From Desulfobulbaceae bacterium (GTDB lineage Bacteria > Desulfobacterota > Desulfobulbia > Desulfobulbales > Desulfocapsaceae), in contig WBUQ01000036.1 in the NCBI GenBank assembly GCA_008933635.1, forward strand, positions 1 through 34,863: a stretch of 34,863 nt of DNA, read 5' to 3'. The position numbers were made by a program, and so were the translations under genes. The notes beneath the pieces were generated by a model. It saw only the letters and a program-made list of their open reading frames with translations, was not told where the DNA came from and searched no databases. Positions 1 through 9,500 of this stretch are shown piece by piece; position 1 is the stretch's first letter, and each line of letters starts with the position of its first letter.

Positions 1-1737
1 TGCCATCCATCAGCCTGCCAGTTCGCGACGGCTGAAGGCGGCGATGGCCAGCCGTCGCCTGCCGCCTCGTCCCGCCAGATGGCTTCCAGCTCCTGCCCCG
101 AGAGTCCGAACCAGCGGCTGCGGTTTCAGGAGTATGCAAAACGCTGGGAGGAGCAGGGGGTGCTGGCGATGATGAGCGTCCTGCTGCGGAACGAGCGGGT
201 CCTCACCCATCTTGCCGCAGGTCAGAGGGGCGAGCGCCGGATCGCCAACGTCTTTCATCTGCTGGAGCTGATCCAGGAGCAGGCGGTGGGGGAGAACTTC
301 GGGCCGGCGCGGCTGCTGCAGTGGCTGCAGTCGATGCATGAACAGGCCGGGGAGCGCCGCGAGGAATACGAACTGCGCCTGGAAAGCGACGAGGAGGCGG
401 TGCAGGTGGTGACGATGCACAAAGCCAAGGGTCTCGAATATCCGCTGGTCTTCTGTCCCTTCCTCTGGTACCGCAACATCCGGATCACAAAAGAGAAGAA
501 TCTCGTGACCTTCCACGACAGGGAAAACCGGCTGATGGCCGATCTCGGCTCGGCCGATTTCGAGGCCAGACGGGAAGCTGCGGAGAGGGAGGAGCTGTCC
601 GAGGATCTGCGTCTGCTCTATGTCGCCGTGACCAGGGCCCGGCTGCGCTGCTGGGTGGTCTGGGCCGATGTCGCAGCGCATTCACCGGTGGCCGATTCGT
701 TCGACTCGGCCCTCGGGCATCTGCTGTTTCCCGATGGAAAAACGGATGAAGAGTTGCAGTTGGCCCGACTGCGGCAGCTGTCCGACGGCGGGGACGCCTC
801 CTGGCAGCTGATCGATCTCGAAAGCGCAGTTGCCGGCCTCCCTCGGAATCCCTCCGGTGAAGAGCTCGTGTGCCGGCAGCCGTCATCGCGCTCTCTTGCC
901 ACTGTCTGGCAGATGTCGAGCTATTCGGCACTGGCGGGGCAGAGCGTTCACGAGGAGGGTAGGGCGGCCGAGGGATGGGAGGATGTGACGGCGGATTCCG
1001 GAGCGGAGCCGCAACCGATCGAGGTCCCCGGTCTGCCGGCCGGAGCCCGGTTCGGCAATGTGGTGCATGACATCCTCGAACAGGTCCCGTTTGCCGATCT
1101 GGCGGCAGGCAGCGTTCCCGCCGACCGCCTGGAACCCATTGTCCGGCGGCACGGGCTCGCGGTCGATATGGAAAAACTGGCGTGCCTGCTCGGCCACTCG
1201 GCCGGCGCCAGGCTCCATCCCGAAGGAGAGGGCGCCCCGGCATTTTCGCTGGCAGAGCTGGCGCCGGACAGACTGATCAAGGAGATGCCTTTCTACATGC
1301 ATCTCGACCACGCGGCGACGACCGCGGTCAACGGCATCCTGGCCGGCGATCCGGCGGTGCTGCCGCTGTCGTTCAGGGAGATCCAGGGCTACCTGACCGG
1401 GTTTGTCGACCTGGTCTGCGAGCACGAGGGCCGGTTCCATATCGTCGACTACAAGACCAACAACCTCGGCGACCACTGCGGGGAGTACCATCCCGACCGG
1501 CTGACCCGGGCGATGCGGCAGCACAACTACGGGCTGCAGTACTGGATCTACAGCCTGGTCCTGCACCGGTACCTGCGGGCCTTCCTTCCGGGCTACGCGT
1601 TCGAGGACCACTTCGGCGGCATCATGTACCTCTTCGTCAGGGGCATGAGCCTGTCAAGGCCAGGCGCCGGCGTGTATCACGCCCGGCCGGACGCCTCCCG
1701 TCTGCTGGCCCTGGACGCCCTGTTCGGAGGGGAATGA
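1..1737 (+). CDS. recB: RecB, exodeoxyribonuclease V beta subunit (3' part)
   Basis: This is the C-terminal half of RecB, the 3'-5' helicase/nuclease subunit of RecBCD, which processes double-strand breaks. The frame is open from base 1, so the gene begins upstream; about 578 residues are seen of a family usually near 1200. Helicase motif V (VTMHKAKGLEYPLVF, about 412-456) and motif VI (LRLLYVAVTRAR, about 607-642) are clear. The C-terminal RecB nuclease domain has GFVDLV (from 1399) and VDYKTNNLG (from about 1444), carrying the metal-binding Asp, Asp and Lys. The stop overlaps the recD start in ATGA, so the two are translationally coupled. Oddity: roughly the first 78 bases translate into low-complexity, unconvincing protein, so a frameshift or divergent linker near the window edge cannot be excluded. 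recC is not in the window. Confidence 0.93.
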   Translation, partial: CHPSACQFATAEGGDGQPSPAASSRQMASSSCPESPNQRLRFQEYAKRWEEQGVLAMMSVLLRNERVLTHLAAGQRGERRIANVFHLLELIQEQAVGENFGPARLLQWLQSMHEQAGERREEYELRLESDEEAVQVVTMHKAKGLEYPLVFCPFLWYRNIRITKEKNLVTFHDRENRLMADLGSADFEARREAAEREELSEDLRLLYVAVTRARLRCWVVWADVAAHSPVADSFDSALGHLLFPDGKTDEELQLARLRQLSDGGDASWQLIDLESAVAGLPRNPSGEELVCRQPSSRSLATVWQMSSYSALAGQSVHEEGRAAEGWEDVTADSGAEPQPIEVPGLPAGARFGNVVHDILEQVPFADLAAGSVPADRLEPIVRRHGLAVDMEKLACLLGHSAGARLHPEGEGAPAFSLAELAPDRLIKEMPFYMHLDHAATTAVNGILAGDPAVLPLSFREIQGYLTGFVDLVCEHEGRFHIVDYKTNNLGDHCGEYHPDRLTRAMRQHNYGLQYWIYSLVLHRYLRAFLPGYAFEDHFGGIMYLFVRGMSLSRPGAGVYHARPDASRLLALDALFGGE

Positions 1738-3398
1738 TGAACGAAAACCTTTTCAATCACGATCTTCTCGATCGCCATCTTGCCGCCTTTCTCGCCGACC
1801 GCTCGGGTCTCGCCGAGCCCGGGCGCGGCCATTTCCGCACACTTGTCGCCGATCTCTCGGCGGCGATGGCCGGGGGGCATGTCTGCCTGCCGGTGACTGC
1901 GGCGGAAGCGGCGATGCTGGACGGGTCGCCAATGGCAGGGGATGGCAGCCGGCCGACTCCCCTCGTCGTTGCTGGCGGCCGCCTCTATCTCCACCGCTAT
2001 TACCGTTATGAGCGGAGGCTGGCCGATCAGCTGCTGCGGCTGGCCGGGGAGCGGCATCACGCCGACGCCCTGGAGGGGCTGCTCGATAGCGGTTTTCCTG
2101 CCGCCGGGGCGGCGGACCGGCAGCGGCAGGCGGCCCGGCTGGCCCTGACCCGGTCGCTGGTCCTGGTCACCGGCGGGCCCGGCACCGGCAAGACCTACAC
2201 CGTCGCCAGGGTTCTCGCGTTGCTGCTGCGGCTGCACGGACCCGGGCTGCGGCTGGCCCTGGCCGCGCCGACCGGCAAGGCGGCGATGCGCCTGAGCGAA
2301 TCGATCGCCGCCGGGACGAGCGGGCTTGACTTCGCACCGGAACTGCTGGCCGCGGTGCCGGCAAAGGCATCGACCCTGCATCGCCTGCTCGGGGTGCGGC
2401 CGGATTCGTCGCAATTCCGCCATGATGCCGGCAACCCGCTGCCGGCCGATGTCGTGGTGGTCGACGAGGCATCGATGATCGACCTGGCGCTGATGGCCAG
2501 GCTGGTGGACGCCCTGGGCCCGGGGGGGCGGCTGATCCTGCTCGGCGACCGCGACCAGCTGGCCTCGGTCGAGTCGGGAGCGGTCCTGGCCGACTGCTGC
2601 CAGGCGCTGACGGATAATACCGTCGAGCTCGACCGCAGCTTCCGCTTCGACGAGGGGATCGGGATGTTCGCCACCCTGGTCAACGGCCGGGATGCCGATG
2701 GCGCCTGGGACATGCTGGAGGCGGCGAGGCCGGGGAATGTATCGCTGCTGCAGGATGATTTCCCGGTTTATGCCGTTGCCAGATACCGGGAGTATATGGA
2801 AGCTGCGGTGCGGGTGGAGAGCGATGAAGGGATCCGCGAACTGTTCACCCTGCTCGGCCGATTCCGGGTTCTCTGCGCCGTGCGGCAGGGCGCTCAGGGA
2901 ACGATGGCGGTCAACGCGGCCATCGAGCATGGGCTGCGCCAGGCAGGCATCGCCGTCGGCTCGGGGGAGGCGTGGTATCCGGGCCGGCCGGTGATGGTCA
3001 CCAGCAACGATTACAACCTGGAGCTGTTCAACGGCGATGTCGGGATCTGCCTGCCGGACCGCTCGGCGGGCGGTCGCGGCATGGTCTGGTTCGAGCGCCC
3101 GGACGGCAGCCTGCGGTCCCTGCTGCCGGGAAGGCTGCCGCAGTGCGAGACGGTCTACGCGATGACGGTGCACAAGAGCCAGGGCTCCGAATTCGATGAG
3201 GTCCTGGTGGTCCTGCCGGAGCACGACAGCCAGGTATTGAGCCGGGAACTGGTCTATACCGCCGTCACCCGGGCCAGGAAGGCGGTACGGGTCGCAGGCC
3301 GGCGGGAGATCATGGCGGCGGCCATCGGCCGCACGCTGAGCCGTAACAGCGGCCTGTCGGCGATGCTGGCAGGAGGAACCGGTGGCGGGGCGGTCTAG
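1734..3398 (+). CDS. recD: RecD, exodeoxyribonuclease V alpha subunit
   Basis: RecD is the 5'-3' superfamily 1B helicase of RecBCD. The protein is about 554 residues, slightly shorter than E. coli RecD (608). The N-terminal region is the RecB-contacting domain. Walker A is GGPGTGKT with Lys153, Walker B is VVVVDEAS, and motif VI is VYAMTVHKSQGSEFDEV followed by ELVYTAVTRARKAV near the C terminus. Two adjacent ATG codons (1734 and 1737) overlap or abut the recB stop; either could be used. The stop TAG lies in a CTAG that also supplies, on the other strand, the stop of the convergent FlhB-like gene, so the two reading frames overlap by four bases. The recBD order agrees with a recCBD operon whose first gene lies outside the window. 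Confidence 0.95.
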   Translation: MMNENLFNHDLLDRHLAAFLADRSGLAEPGRGHFRTLVADLSAAMAGGHVCLPVTAAEAAMLDGSPMAGDGSRPTPLVVAGGRLYLHRYYRYERRLADQLLRLAGERHHADALEGLLDSGFPAAGAADRQRQAARLALTRSLVLVTGGPGTGKTYTVARVLALLLRLHGPGLRLALAAPTGKAAMRLSESIAAGTSGLDFAPELLAAVPAKASTLHRLLGVRPDSSQFRHDAGNPLPADVVVVDEASMIDLALMARLVDALGPGGRLILLGDRDQLASVESGAVLADCCQALTDNTVELDRSFRFDEGIGMFATLVNGRDADGAWDMLEAARPGNVSLLQDDFPVYAVARYREYMEAAVRVESDEGIRELFTLLGRFRVLCAVRQGAQGTMAVNAAIEHGLRQAGIAVGSGEAWYPGRPVMVTSNDYNLELFNGDVGICLPDRSAGGRGMVWFERPDGSLRSLLPGRLPQCETVYAMTVHKSQGSEFDEVLVVLPEHDSQVLSRELVYTAVTRARKAVRVAGRREIMAAAIGRTLSRNSGLSAMLAGGTGGGAV

Positions 3399-3694
3399 GA
3401 CATCCTGTCGCCCATCTTTTCCTTGAACTTCTCGTTGACCCGGTAGACGAAGGCCAGGACCTCGGCCACGGTCTGGTACAGCTCGACCGGGATTTCATTG
3501 CCGATCGGGATTTTCGACAGGACCTCGACCAGGTTGGGGTCTTCCTGGATATGGACCCCGGCAGCCCGCGCCGTCTCGACGATCTTGGCGGCGATGGTCC
3601 CCTTGCCGGAGGCGACGACCTTCGGCGCTGCCCCCTTGGCCTCGTCGTAGAGGATGGCGACCGCCTTTTCAATCGGTTTGCCGTTTTCCATCAT
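3395..3694 (-). CDS. Stand-alone FlhB C-terminal-domain protein (FhlB/EscU-like)
   Basis: A 99-residue protein matching only the cytoplasmic C-terminal domain of the flagellar type III export switch FlhB. Segments such as KVVASGKG, ILETA-like helix VETARAAGVHIQEDPNLVEVL and the end IPVELYQTVAEVLAFVY are typical of it. The membrane part of FlhB is absent, and the NPTH autocleavage motif is replaced (GAAPKVVASG), so it cannot self-cleave. Two ATG codons lie in tandem at the start (3692-3694 and 3689-3691). One base separates it from the stop of the FliK-like gene upstream, so it is the last gene of that operon. In the family, such orphan domains are often encoded beside FliK-like proteins; a role in substrate-specificity switching of flagellar export is inference. 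Confidence 0.85.
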   Translation of the reverse strand: MMENGKPIEKAVAILYDEAKGAAPKVVASGKGTIAAKIVETARAAGVHIQEDPNLVEVLSKIPIGNEIPVELYQTVAEVLAFVYRVNEKFKEKMGDRMS

Positions 3695-3695
3695 T

Positions 3696-4739
3696 TCATA
3701 CCGTAGTGTCGAGTACCGACTGCCCCGGCGGGACGATCAGCCGCATCAGCTCCCCGACCGGATCGCCTGCGTCGCCGGCAAAGGTCAGGCTGAGCAGCGG
3801 CACCTCCGAGATCGTCTGTTTCAGGTCGTCGCTGAACCGGGAGATGAAATCGCTCGTTTCCGGCGATTCGGTGTGGAACCTGATATAGAGCCCCTCCCTG
3901 GTGTGGAAGAACTCGACCCGCAGATGGCCGATGTCGCTCATGGTCAGGTGCAGGGAGAAGCGGATCTCGTCGCTGTCATACTCGCGCGGCTGATTATCCC
4001 GGCCCTGGTTGTCGACCAGCAGGAACCCCTGCTCGACAAAGGGGAGCGGCAGGGGAAAGAGAAACTGCCGGTCGCCGTCCAGATGGACCTGGGCCAGCTG
4101 GAACAGTTCGAGGGTGGAGAGGATCCTGTTGGTGTGTTCGGCGATGGTATCGGCCCCCCTGAAGCCCGCGCTCATTTCGAGCAGGGCCGCCTTCAGGGTG
4201 TTCCGTGCGCCGTCCCTGTCGCCGGCGGCGAGCAGGCGCTCCAGCGACAGGCCCAGCCGGTCGATCAGCTGCTTGAGGATGGCGCCGCTGCCGTCGCCCG
4301 CCAGCGGCTGCTGCTGTAGCGAAGCGAAGTCCGAGAGGACATTGCGGGTCGCCGGGGTGAGGCTGTCCATGGCCTGCGGCCCTTTCTGCAGCAGCGACTG
4401 GAAGAGGGTCGCGATGTCGATGGTCTTGCCGAGCAGGGTGATCGACTTGCCGAAGAACGGGCTGAGGTGTTCGGCGACGATCTTCAGTTCTATCTGCGGG
4501 GTCGTGGCAGTGACCTGCAGCTGCAGGGTCTGGCCGGGGGCCAGCGGCGCCCGCGATTCGGCCAGCAGGCGATTGCCGCCGATATCGATGATGAAACGGT
4601 TGTCCGGCCGTGCCTCCAGGATCAGGGCCTTGAGGAACTGACCCGGCTGTGCCGGCAGCTGCTCATGGGACCTCTCTCCCGGTCGCGGCAGGGGGGAACC
4701 GACCGGCGGGATTCCTGTAAGCGGGTTGATGGGCTGCAT
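3696..4739 (-). CDS. FliK-like flagellar hook-length control protein
   Basis: A 347-residue protein without signal peptide. The N-terminal 40 residues are proline-rich and probably disordered. The middle is a beta segment (about 45-90) followed by a helical region. The C-terminal third (about 235-330) has the pattern of the Flg_hook domain: a beta pair around LRVEFFHTREGLYIRFHTESPE, then an amphipathic helix ISRFSDDLKQTI. Its position directly before the orphan FlhB C-terminal domain supports the FliK assignment, since FliK signals to that domain in flagellar export. Start ATG at 4737-4739 has a weak GAAGAG about five bases upstream. It is third in the PilZ-PilZ-FliK-FhlB operon. Sequence similarity to classical FliK is low, as usual for this family, so the function is likely but not certain. 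Confidence 0.7.
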   Translation of the reverse strand: MQPINPLTGIPPVGSPLPRPGERSHEQLPAQPGQFLKALILEARPDNRFIIDIGGNRLLAESRAPLAPGQTLQLQVTATTPQIELKIVAEHLSPFFGKSITLLGKTIDIATLFQSLLQKGPQAMDSLTPATRNVLSDFASLQQQPLAGDGSGAILKQLIDRLGLSLERLLAAGDRDGARNTLKAALLEMSAGFRGADTIAEHTNRILSTLELFQLAQVHLDGDRQFLFPLPLPFVEQGFLLVDNQGRDNQPREYDSDEIRFSLHLTMSDIGHLRVEFFHTREGLYIRFHTESPETSDFISRFSDDLKQTISEVPLLSLTFAGDAGDPVGELMRLIVPPGQSVLDTTV

Positions 4740-4848
4740 ACAATCTCTTCGTCAGGCCGCGCGGCATTCTTTAGGCCATCTTCGGCCCGGTGTGCCGGAC
4801 CACCGGCTGGACCAGCGGAAGAGGGGGATGAAAGCGGGGTTTCCCGTC

Positions 4849-5538
4849 TCAGCGCGACGGGTGGACCGATTCCATCAGCTGCCGGCGCTGTTCAGCCAGG
4901 CAGTTGGAAATGATCATGTCCCGCATCTTCGGTTCGATCCGGTCGAAATGGAGGGCGATATGCCATCGTCCCTTGCGGACCCGGCGGGCGTAGACGGCGT
5001 GGCCGCTGCAGGTGACCGTAACCGGTGGCGAGGGGAGATCGAAGGTGATCGTCAGCCGGTGCCGGTTCCTGCACTCCTCATCGAAGAGGCCCAGGACGCC
5101 GGATCCGGAAAGATCGAGGGTCTCGCCGGTCATGGTCCAGTGGAGGTCAGATTCGTTGTCTGTTTGCGGGTTAAATCCGATGGTGATCGGCGTGCTGATG
5201 TTGACGCGGAAAAATTCGCGCAGGGTGGTCGGATCGATGGTGTCGGTCGCGAACAGTTCCATGTTGCGGCCGCCGATGATTCCTTCAATGCTGGCATTGA
5301 GGGAGAGGGGTTCGGTCACCTCGTCGTCGCTGCGGATGGACACAAGGCAGGATTGGGAGGTGTTGATTTTCTCCGGCAGCTTGTTCGGGGGAAAGACGAG
5401 GAAGAAACGCGGCGCGACACCTTCCTTGTAAATGCAGTCAATGTGCACTTTCTCGCCGGCTTCCGTGTGCAGGCTGACCCTGGCAGGCTGGCTGTCGGCG
5501 ATGGACTTGACAAGACGGATGACGGATGCGTTGGACAC
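4849..5538 (-). CDS. PilZ-domain c-di-GMP receptor (second of a tandem pair)
   Basis: A 229-residue cytoplasmic protein with a YcgR-like two-domain build. The N-terminal beta domain covers about residues 1-100. The C-terminal PilZ domain carries both c-di-GMP motifs: RxxxR as REFFR (Arg107, Arg111) and DxSxxG as DLSGSG (Asp142, Ser144, Gly147). Start is GTG; there is no in-frame ATG until residue 93 and no recognisable Shine-Dalgarno, so translation probably depends on reinitiation from the PilZ gene 24 bases upstream. That gene is in the same reading frame, separated by one TAA. With FliK- and FlhB-like genes downstream, a flagellar-brake-type output is the natural inference. Confidence 0.85.
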   Translation of the reverse strand: MSNASVIRLVKSIADSQPARVSLHTEAGEKVHIDCIYKEGVAPRFFLVFPPNKLPEKINTSQSCLVSIRSDDEVTEPLSLNASIEGIIGGRNMELFATDTIDPTTLREFFRVNISTPITIGFNPQTDNESDLHWTMTGETLDLSGSGVLGLFDEECRNRHRLTITFDLPSPPVTVTCSGHAVYARRVRKGRWHIALHFDRIEPKMRDMIISNCLAEQRRQLMESVHPSR

Positions 5539-5562
5539 GGTCGACTGAGTGGATATGCTGGG

Positions 5563-6261
5563 TTATTGGATTTCCTGGTCCCTGACCTGTACCCGCAGCC
5601 GCAACAGCTTCCGCTGCAGGACGAGACAACAGCCGATGATCTTGTCCCGGTCTTCGTTGCTGATATCGACGAAGTGATACGCCACTTCGTAATATCTGTC
5701 ACCGATTTTCTGGGACCGCACCGGCCGGGCGAGGGCGGAGATGACTTCCATATCGCTGGTCGGCAGGGTGATTTCGAGCCTGATCTGGCTGTCCATCGGC
5801 GGCTCCTGCGGGAAGGCGACGAGGATGCCGTTGCCGCTGATGTCGATGGTCCTGCCGGCCAGGGACCAGGAGGAATCCAGGTCGTTGACTATCTCCGGGC
5901 GAAAGGACCGGCCGATGACGGCGGCATTGGCGTCGACCCGGAAGAACTCCCGCATCTGGGCGTGACTCATCGATTTGACCGTCACCATCTCCAAGACCTG
6001 CTCTCCCTTGATGGCCTTGATCTTCGCTTCGATGGAGAGGTTCGGACCGCCGAGGTCGATGCTGATGATTGCCGTCCCGCCGGGGTCGATGGCATCGACC
6101 GGCAGCATCCCGGCACTGAACAGCAGGTCGAACGCCGGCGGGGATGTCTTCCGGTATACGCAGTGCACCCGGTACCGTTCCTCCGAGGTGATCAGGGGCA
6201 GAAAGGCGCGGACCGGCCTACTGTCGGGGATGGTATCGAGAATGTCGCGTCCCTGGGTCAT
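5563..6261 (-). CDS. PilZ-domain c-di-GMP receptor (first of a tandem pair)
   Basis: A 232-residue paralogue of the next gene with the same layout: an N-terminal YcgR-like beta domain (about 1-98), then PilZ with RxxxR as REFFR (Arg104, Arg108) and DxSxxG as DISGNG (Asp140, Ser142, Gly145). All residues needed to bind c-di-GMP are present. It is the first gene of the minus-strand operon that ends with the FlhB-like domain. A sigma70-type promoter lies about 100 bases upstream. The ATG at 6259-6261 has only a weak CAGG ribosome site. The protein is predicted cytoplasmic. The YcgR-like fold suggests it couples c-di-GMP level to the flagellum, but no motor-binding motif can be read from sequence. 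Confidence 0.85.
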   Translation of the reverse strand: MTQGRDILDTIPDSRPVRAFLPLITSEERYRVHCVYRKTSPPAFDLLFSAGMLPVDAIDPGGTAIISIDLGGPNLSIEAKIKAIKGEQVLEMVTVKSMSHAQMREFFRVDANAAVIGRSFRPEIVNDLDSSWSLAGRTIDISGNGILVAFPQEPPMDSQIRLEITLPTSDMEVISALARPVRSQKIGDRYYEVAYHFVDISNEDRDKIIGCCLVLQRKLLRLRVQVRDQEIQ

Positions 6262-6358
6262 GGCAGCCTGTTCTGTAAAGGGGGGACCGTGGAGTCGGAG
6301 CCTGCATCCTCCATCGCGAAGAGGAAACTTCCATTGTTCCGCATACTAGCATCTACGA

Positions 6359-6388
6359 ATTGTAGTATCAACAGTTCATGGGTATCAA
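6359..6388 (-). promoter_or_regulatory. Sigma70-type promoter for the PilZ-FliK-FhlB operon
   Basis: On the minus strand, TTGATA (6383-6388), an 18-base spacer and TACAAT (6359-6364) lie about 100 bases upstream of the first PilZ start. An inverted repeat ATACTA (6343-6348) / TAGTAT (6363-6368), with CTAC-GAATT-GTAG nested in it, overlaps the -10 and could be an operator. Confidence 0.5.
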
Positions 6389-6449
6389 GAAAATAATCTT
6401 TTCCTCCGGTCTGCCGTGCCCGGACTCCGTAACGCATGGCCGACATGAT

Positions 6450-6478
6450 TTGACTATCGCCGGCGGTTGCCCTACACT
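6450..6478 (+). promoter_or_regulatory. Sigma70-type promoter for the GAF/PAS kinase
   Basis: TTGACT (6450-6455), a 17-base spacer and TACACT (6473-6478) give a near-consensus promoter about 90 bases before the kinase ATG at 6570. The ATG itself is preceded by AAGGA with a 4-base gap. The 308-base region 6262-6569 holds this and the opposing promoter and no gene. Confidence 0.65.
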
Positions 6479-6569
6479 GTTGCAGACCGAAACCCCCGGT
6501 ACCTGAAGGCAGCGGCCGTCCCGCCGCGCCGGCAGGCATCCGCCGATCAGCTGCCCCAAAAAGGACACG

Positions 6570-9500
6570 ATGACTGAAAAACCCTCGTACGCCGAACTGG
6601 AACGACGCCTGCGGATCCTCGAGGAGGATGCGGCGCGCAGCAGAAGGTTCGAACGCATCAATCACGCCCTTTTCCGGATCGCCAGTTCCATCAGCCTGGC
6701 GTCGAGCCTGGATGAGGTCTTCGCCTCGATTCACCGGTCACTGTCGACCGTCATCGATACCACCAACTTTTTTATCGCCCTGTATGACGAACACAGCGAG
6801 ACTATCACCTTCCCCTACATTGTCGATGTGCTGGATCCGGGTTGTCCGCCGATCAGGGGGGTGCCGGTTGAGGAATCGCTGACGGCGCGGGTGATCGCAT
6901 CGGGCCGGCCGCTGCTCATCTCCCGGGACGAAATCCTGGAAATGCGTATCCGCACCGCCAGCCTGATTGTCCGCGGCAGTGTGCCCCAGATCTGGCTCGG
7001 GGTGCCGCTGATCGCCCATGACCGGCTGATCGGGGTCATGGTCGTGCAGAGCTACGAGCATGCCGGGGTGTACGATCAGACGGATATGGAGGTGATGTCC
7101 GCCGTTGCCGCCCAGGTGGCGATCGCCATCGAGCAGAAGCGGATGGAGCGGGAACTGCAGGACAGCGTGCAGCGGTTCCGCAACATCATCGGGGAAATCT
7201 CCGAATTCGCCATCCAGGGGTATGATGAGGGGCGACTGGTCACCTTCTGGAACCGGGCGAGCGAGAAACTGTACGGGTACACCGAGGCGGAAGTCCTCGG
7301 GCGCCGGCTCGAGGAGCTCATCATCCCCGAGGCGATGCGGCAGGATTTTGTGTCCCGGCATCGCCACTGGCTGGTCACCGGCGAGCCGATCCCTTCAGGG
7401 GAAATCACCCTCATCGACAAGGACGGCCGGGATGTCCCGGTCTTCGCGTCGCAGGTCCTCCTCGAGACGGGCGGCCGTCGGGAGATGTTCTGCATGGACG
7501 TCGATCTGCGGCCGGTCAAGCGGGTCGAGGAATCACTGCGGGCCGCCAATGCCAAGTTCGTCGCAGCGATGGATTCCCTCGATGCGGTGGTGTACGTCAC
7601 CGACATGCAGACCTACGAACTGCTGTTCATGAACAGTCAGGCCCGCGAGACATCCGGGGCGAAGGTCGGTGATATCTGCTGGTCGGCCCTGCAGCACAAC
7701 CAGGGCGGCCCCTGCTCATTCTGCACCAACAGCCTGCTGGTCGACAGCGAGGGCCGGGCCAGGCCGCCGCATGTCTGGGAATTTTTCAACGCCAAAACCG
7801 ACAGGTGGTATCAGTGCCGTGATCAGGCCATCCGCTGGCCCGACGGCAGGCTGGTGCGGCTGGAAATCGCCACCGACATTACCGGCAGGAAGATGATGGA
7901 GGAGGACCTGCGCGAGAGCGAGGCGCGGTTCCGGGCCCTGCACGACGCCTCTTTCGGCGGCATAATGATCCACGATGAGGGCCGGATCATCGACTGCAAC
8001 CAGGTCATGGCCGAACTGACCGGATACAGCCGGGAAGAGCTGATCGGCATGGACTGTCTCCAGTTCATTTCCCCCGGCTGGCGGGAGGCTGCACGGGAAA
8101 AGAGCCACGTCGATTCCGGCCCGGCCTATTTCGTCGAGGGGTTGCGCCGGGACGGCTCGACGTATGATCTGACGATCCTCGCCAAGACCATTCCCTATCG
8201 CGGTCGGAACGCCAGGGTTGCCGAGTGGCGCGATGTGACGCAGCTGCGGCAGGCCCAGAGGGCTGTCGAGGAGAGCGAGAGGCGTTACAGGATCACCTTC
8301 GAGAACTCGCCGCTGGGGATGGTCTATATCGGCAGGGACGGCCATGTCGTCGACTGCAACACCAGATACCAGGAGCAGATCAGGACCCCGCGCGACAGGA
8401 TCATCGGTTTCGACACCGTCAACCACCCGGATCCGATCATGGGGGCGGCCGTCCGCAAGGCCGTGGCCGGCTGCCAGTCGGACTACGAGGATCTCTATAC
8501 CATTGTCCTCACCGGCCAGAAAATCTGGATGCGGGTCATCTTCAACCCGGTGACGCCGGGCCAGGGGCCGTCCGATGTCATTGCCACCATCGAGGATATC
8601 ACCGAGCGCAAGCAGGTGGAACAGGCGCTGCGTGAGTCGGCCCGGCGTTTCCGGACCTTTTTCAGCGCCATCAACGACGCCGTGTTTGTCCACCCTTGCC
8701 GGGAAGAAGGTTTCGCCCCGTTCATCGAGGTCAACGAGGTCGCCTGCCGCCGATACGGCTACACCCGTGAGGAACTGCTGCGGCTGACGGTGGCCGATGT
8801 CAACGCGGTCGATCAGAAGACCGTCAGCAGCCTCGCGGTCAACCGGAGGAACCTGCAGGCACAGGGCAACCTGGTCTTCGAGTCTTTGCACCGGAAAAAG
8901 TCGGGAGAGGAATTCCCGGTCGAGATCAACACCAGCATCGTCGAGCAGGATGGCCAGCCGGTCATCCTCGCCGTCGTCCGCGATATCACCGAACGCAAGA
9001 ACGCCCAGCGGGAAAAGGAAAAACTGGAGGCCCAGCTCCTGCAGGCGCAGAAGATGGAGTCGATAGGCCGGCTGGCCGGTGGCATAGCGCACGACTTCAA
9101 CAACATGCTCGGCGTGATTCTCGGCCGGGTGGAGATGGTCCTCGAGGATCTCGGCGAGAAATCGCCGGTCAATGCCGATCTGGTGGAGATTTACCACGCG
9201 GCGCAGCGGTCGGCCGACCTGACCGGGCAGCTGCTGGCCTTCGCCCGCAAGCAGACCGCCTCGCCGAGGGTCATCGACCTGCAGGACAAGGTCGCTGAAA
9301 TGCTGACCATGCTCAAGCGGATGATCGGCGAAAACGTCGAGCTCGTCTGGCTGCCCTCCGAGACGCCGTGGCAGGTGCGGATCGACCCCGGCCAGGTGGA
9401 TCAGATCCTGACCAATCTCTGCGTCAATGCCAGGGATGCGATTTCCGGGCATGGAACGATCACCATCGCCGTCGAGAACATCAGCATCGGCGCGGACAAC

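Noticed and set aside
4726-6396. 556-codon plus-strand open frame
   Set aside because: It is antisense to both PilZ genes, whose c-di-GMP motifs are intact.
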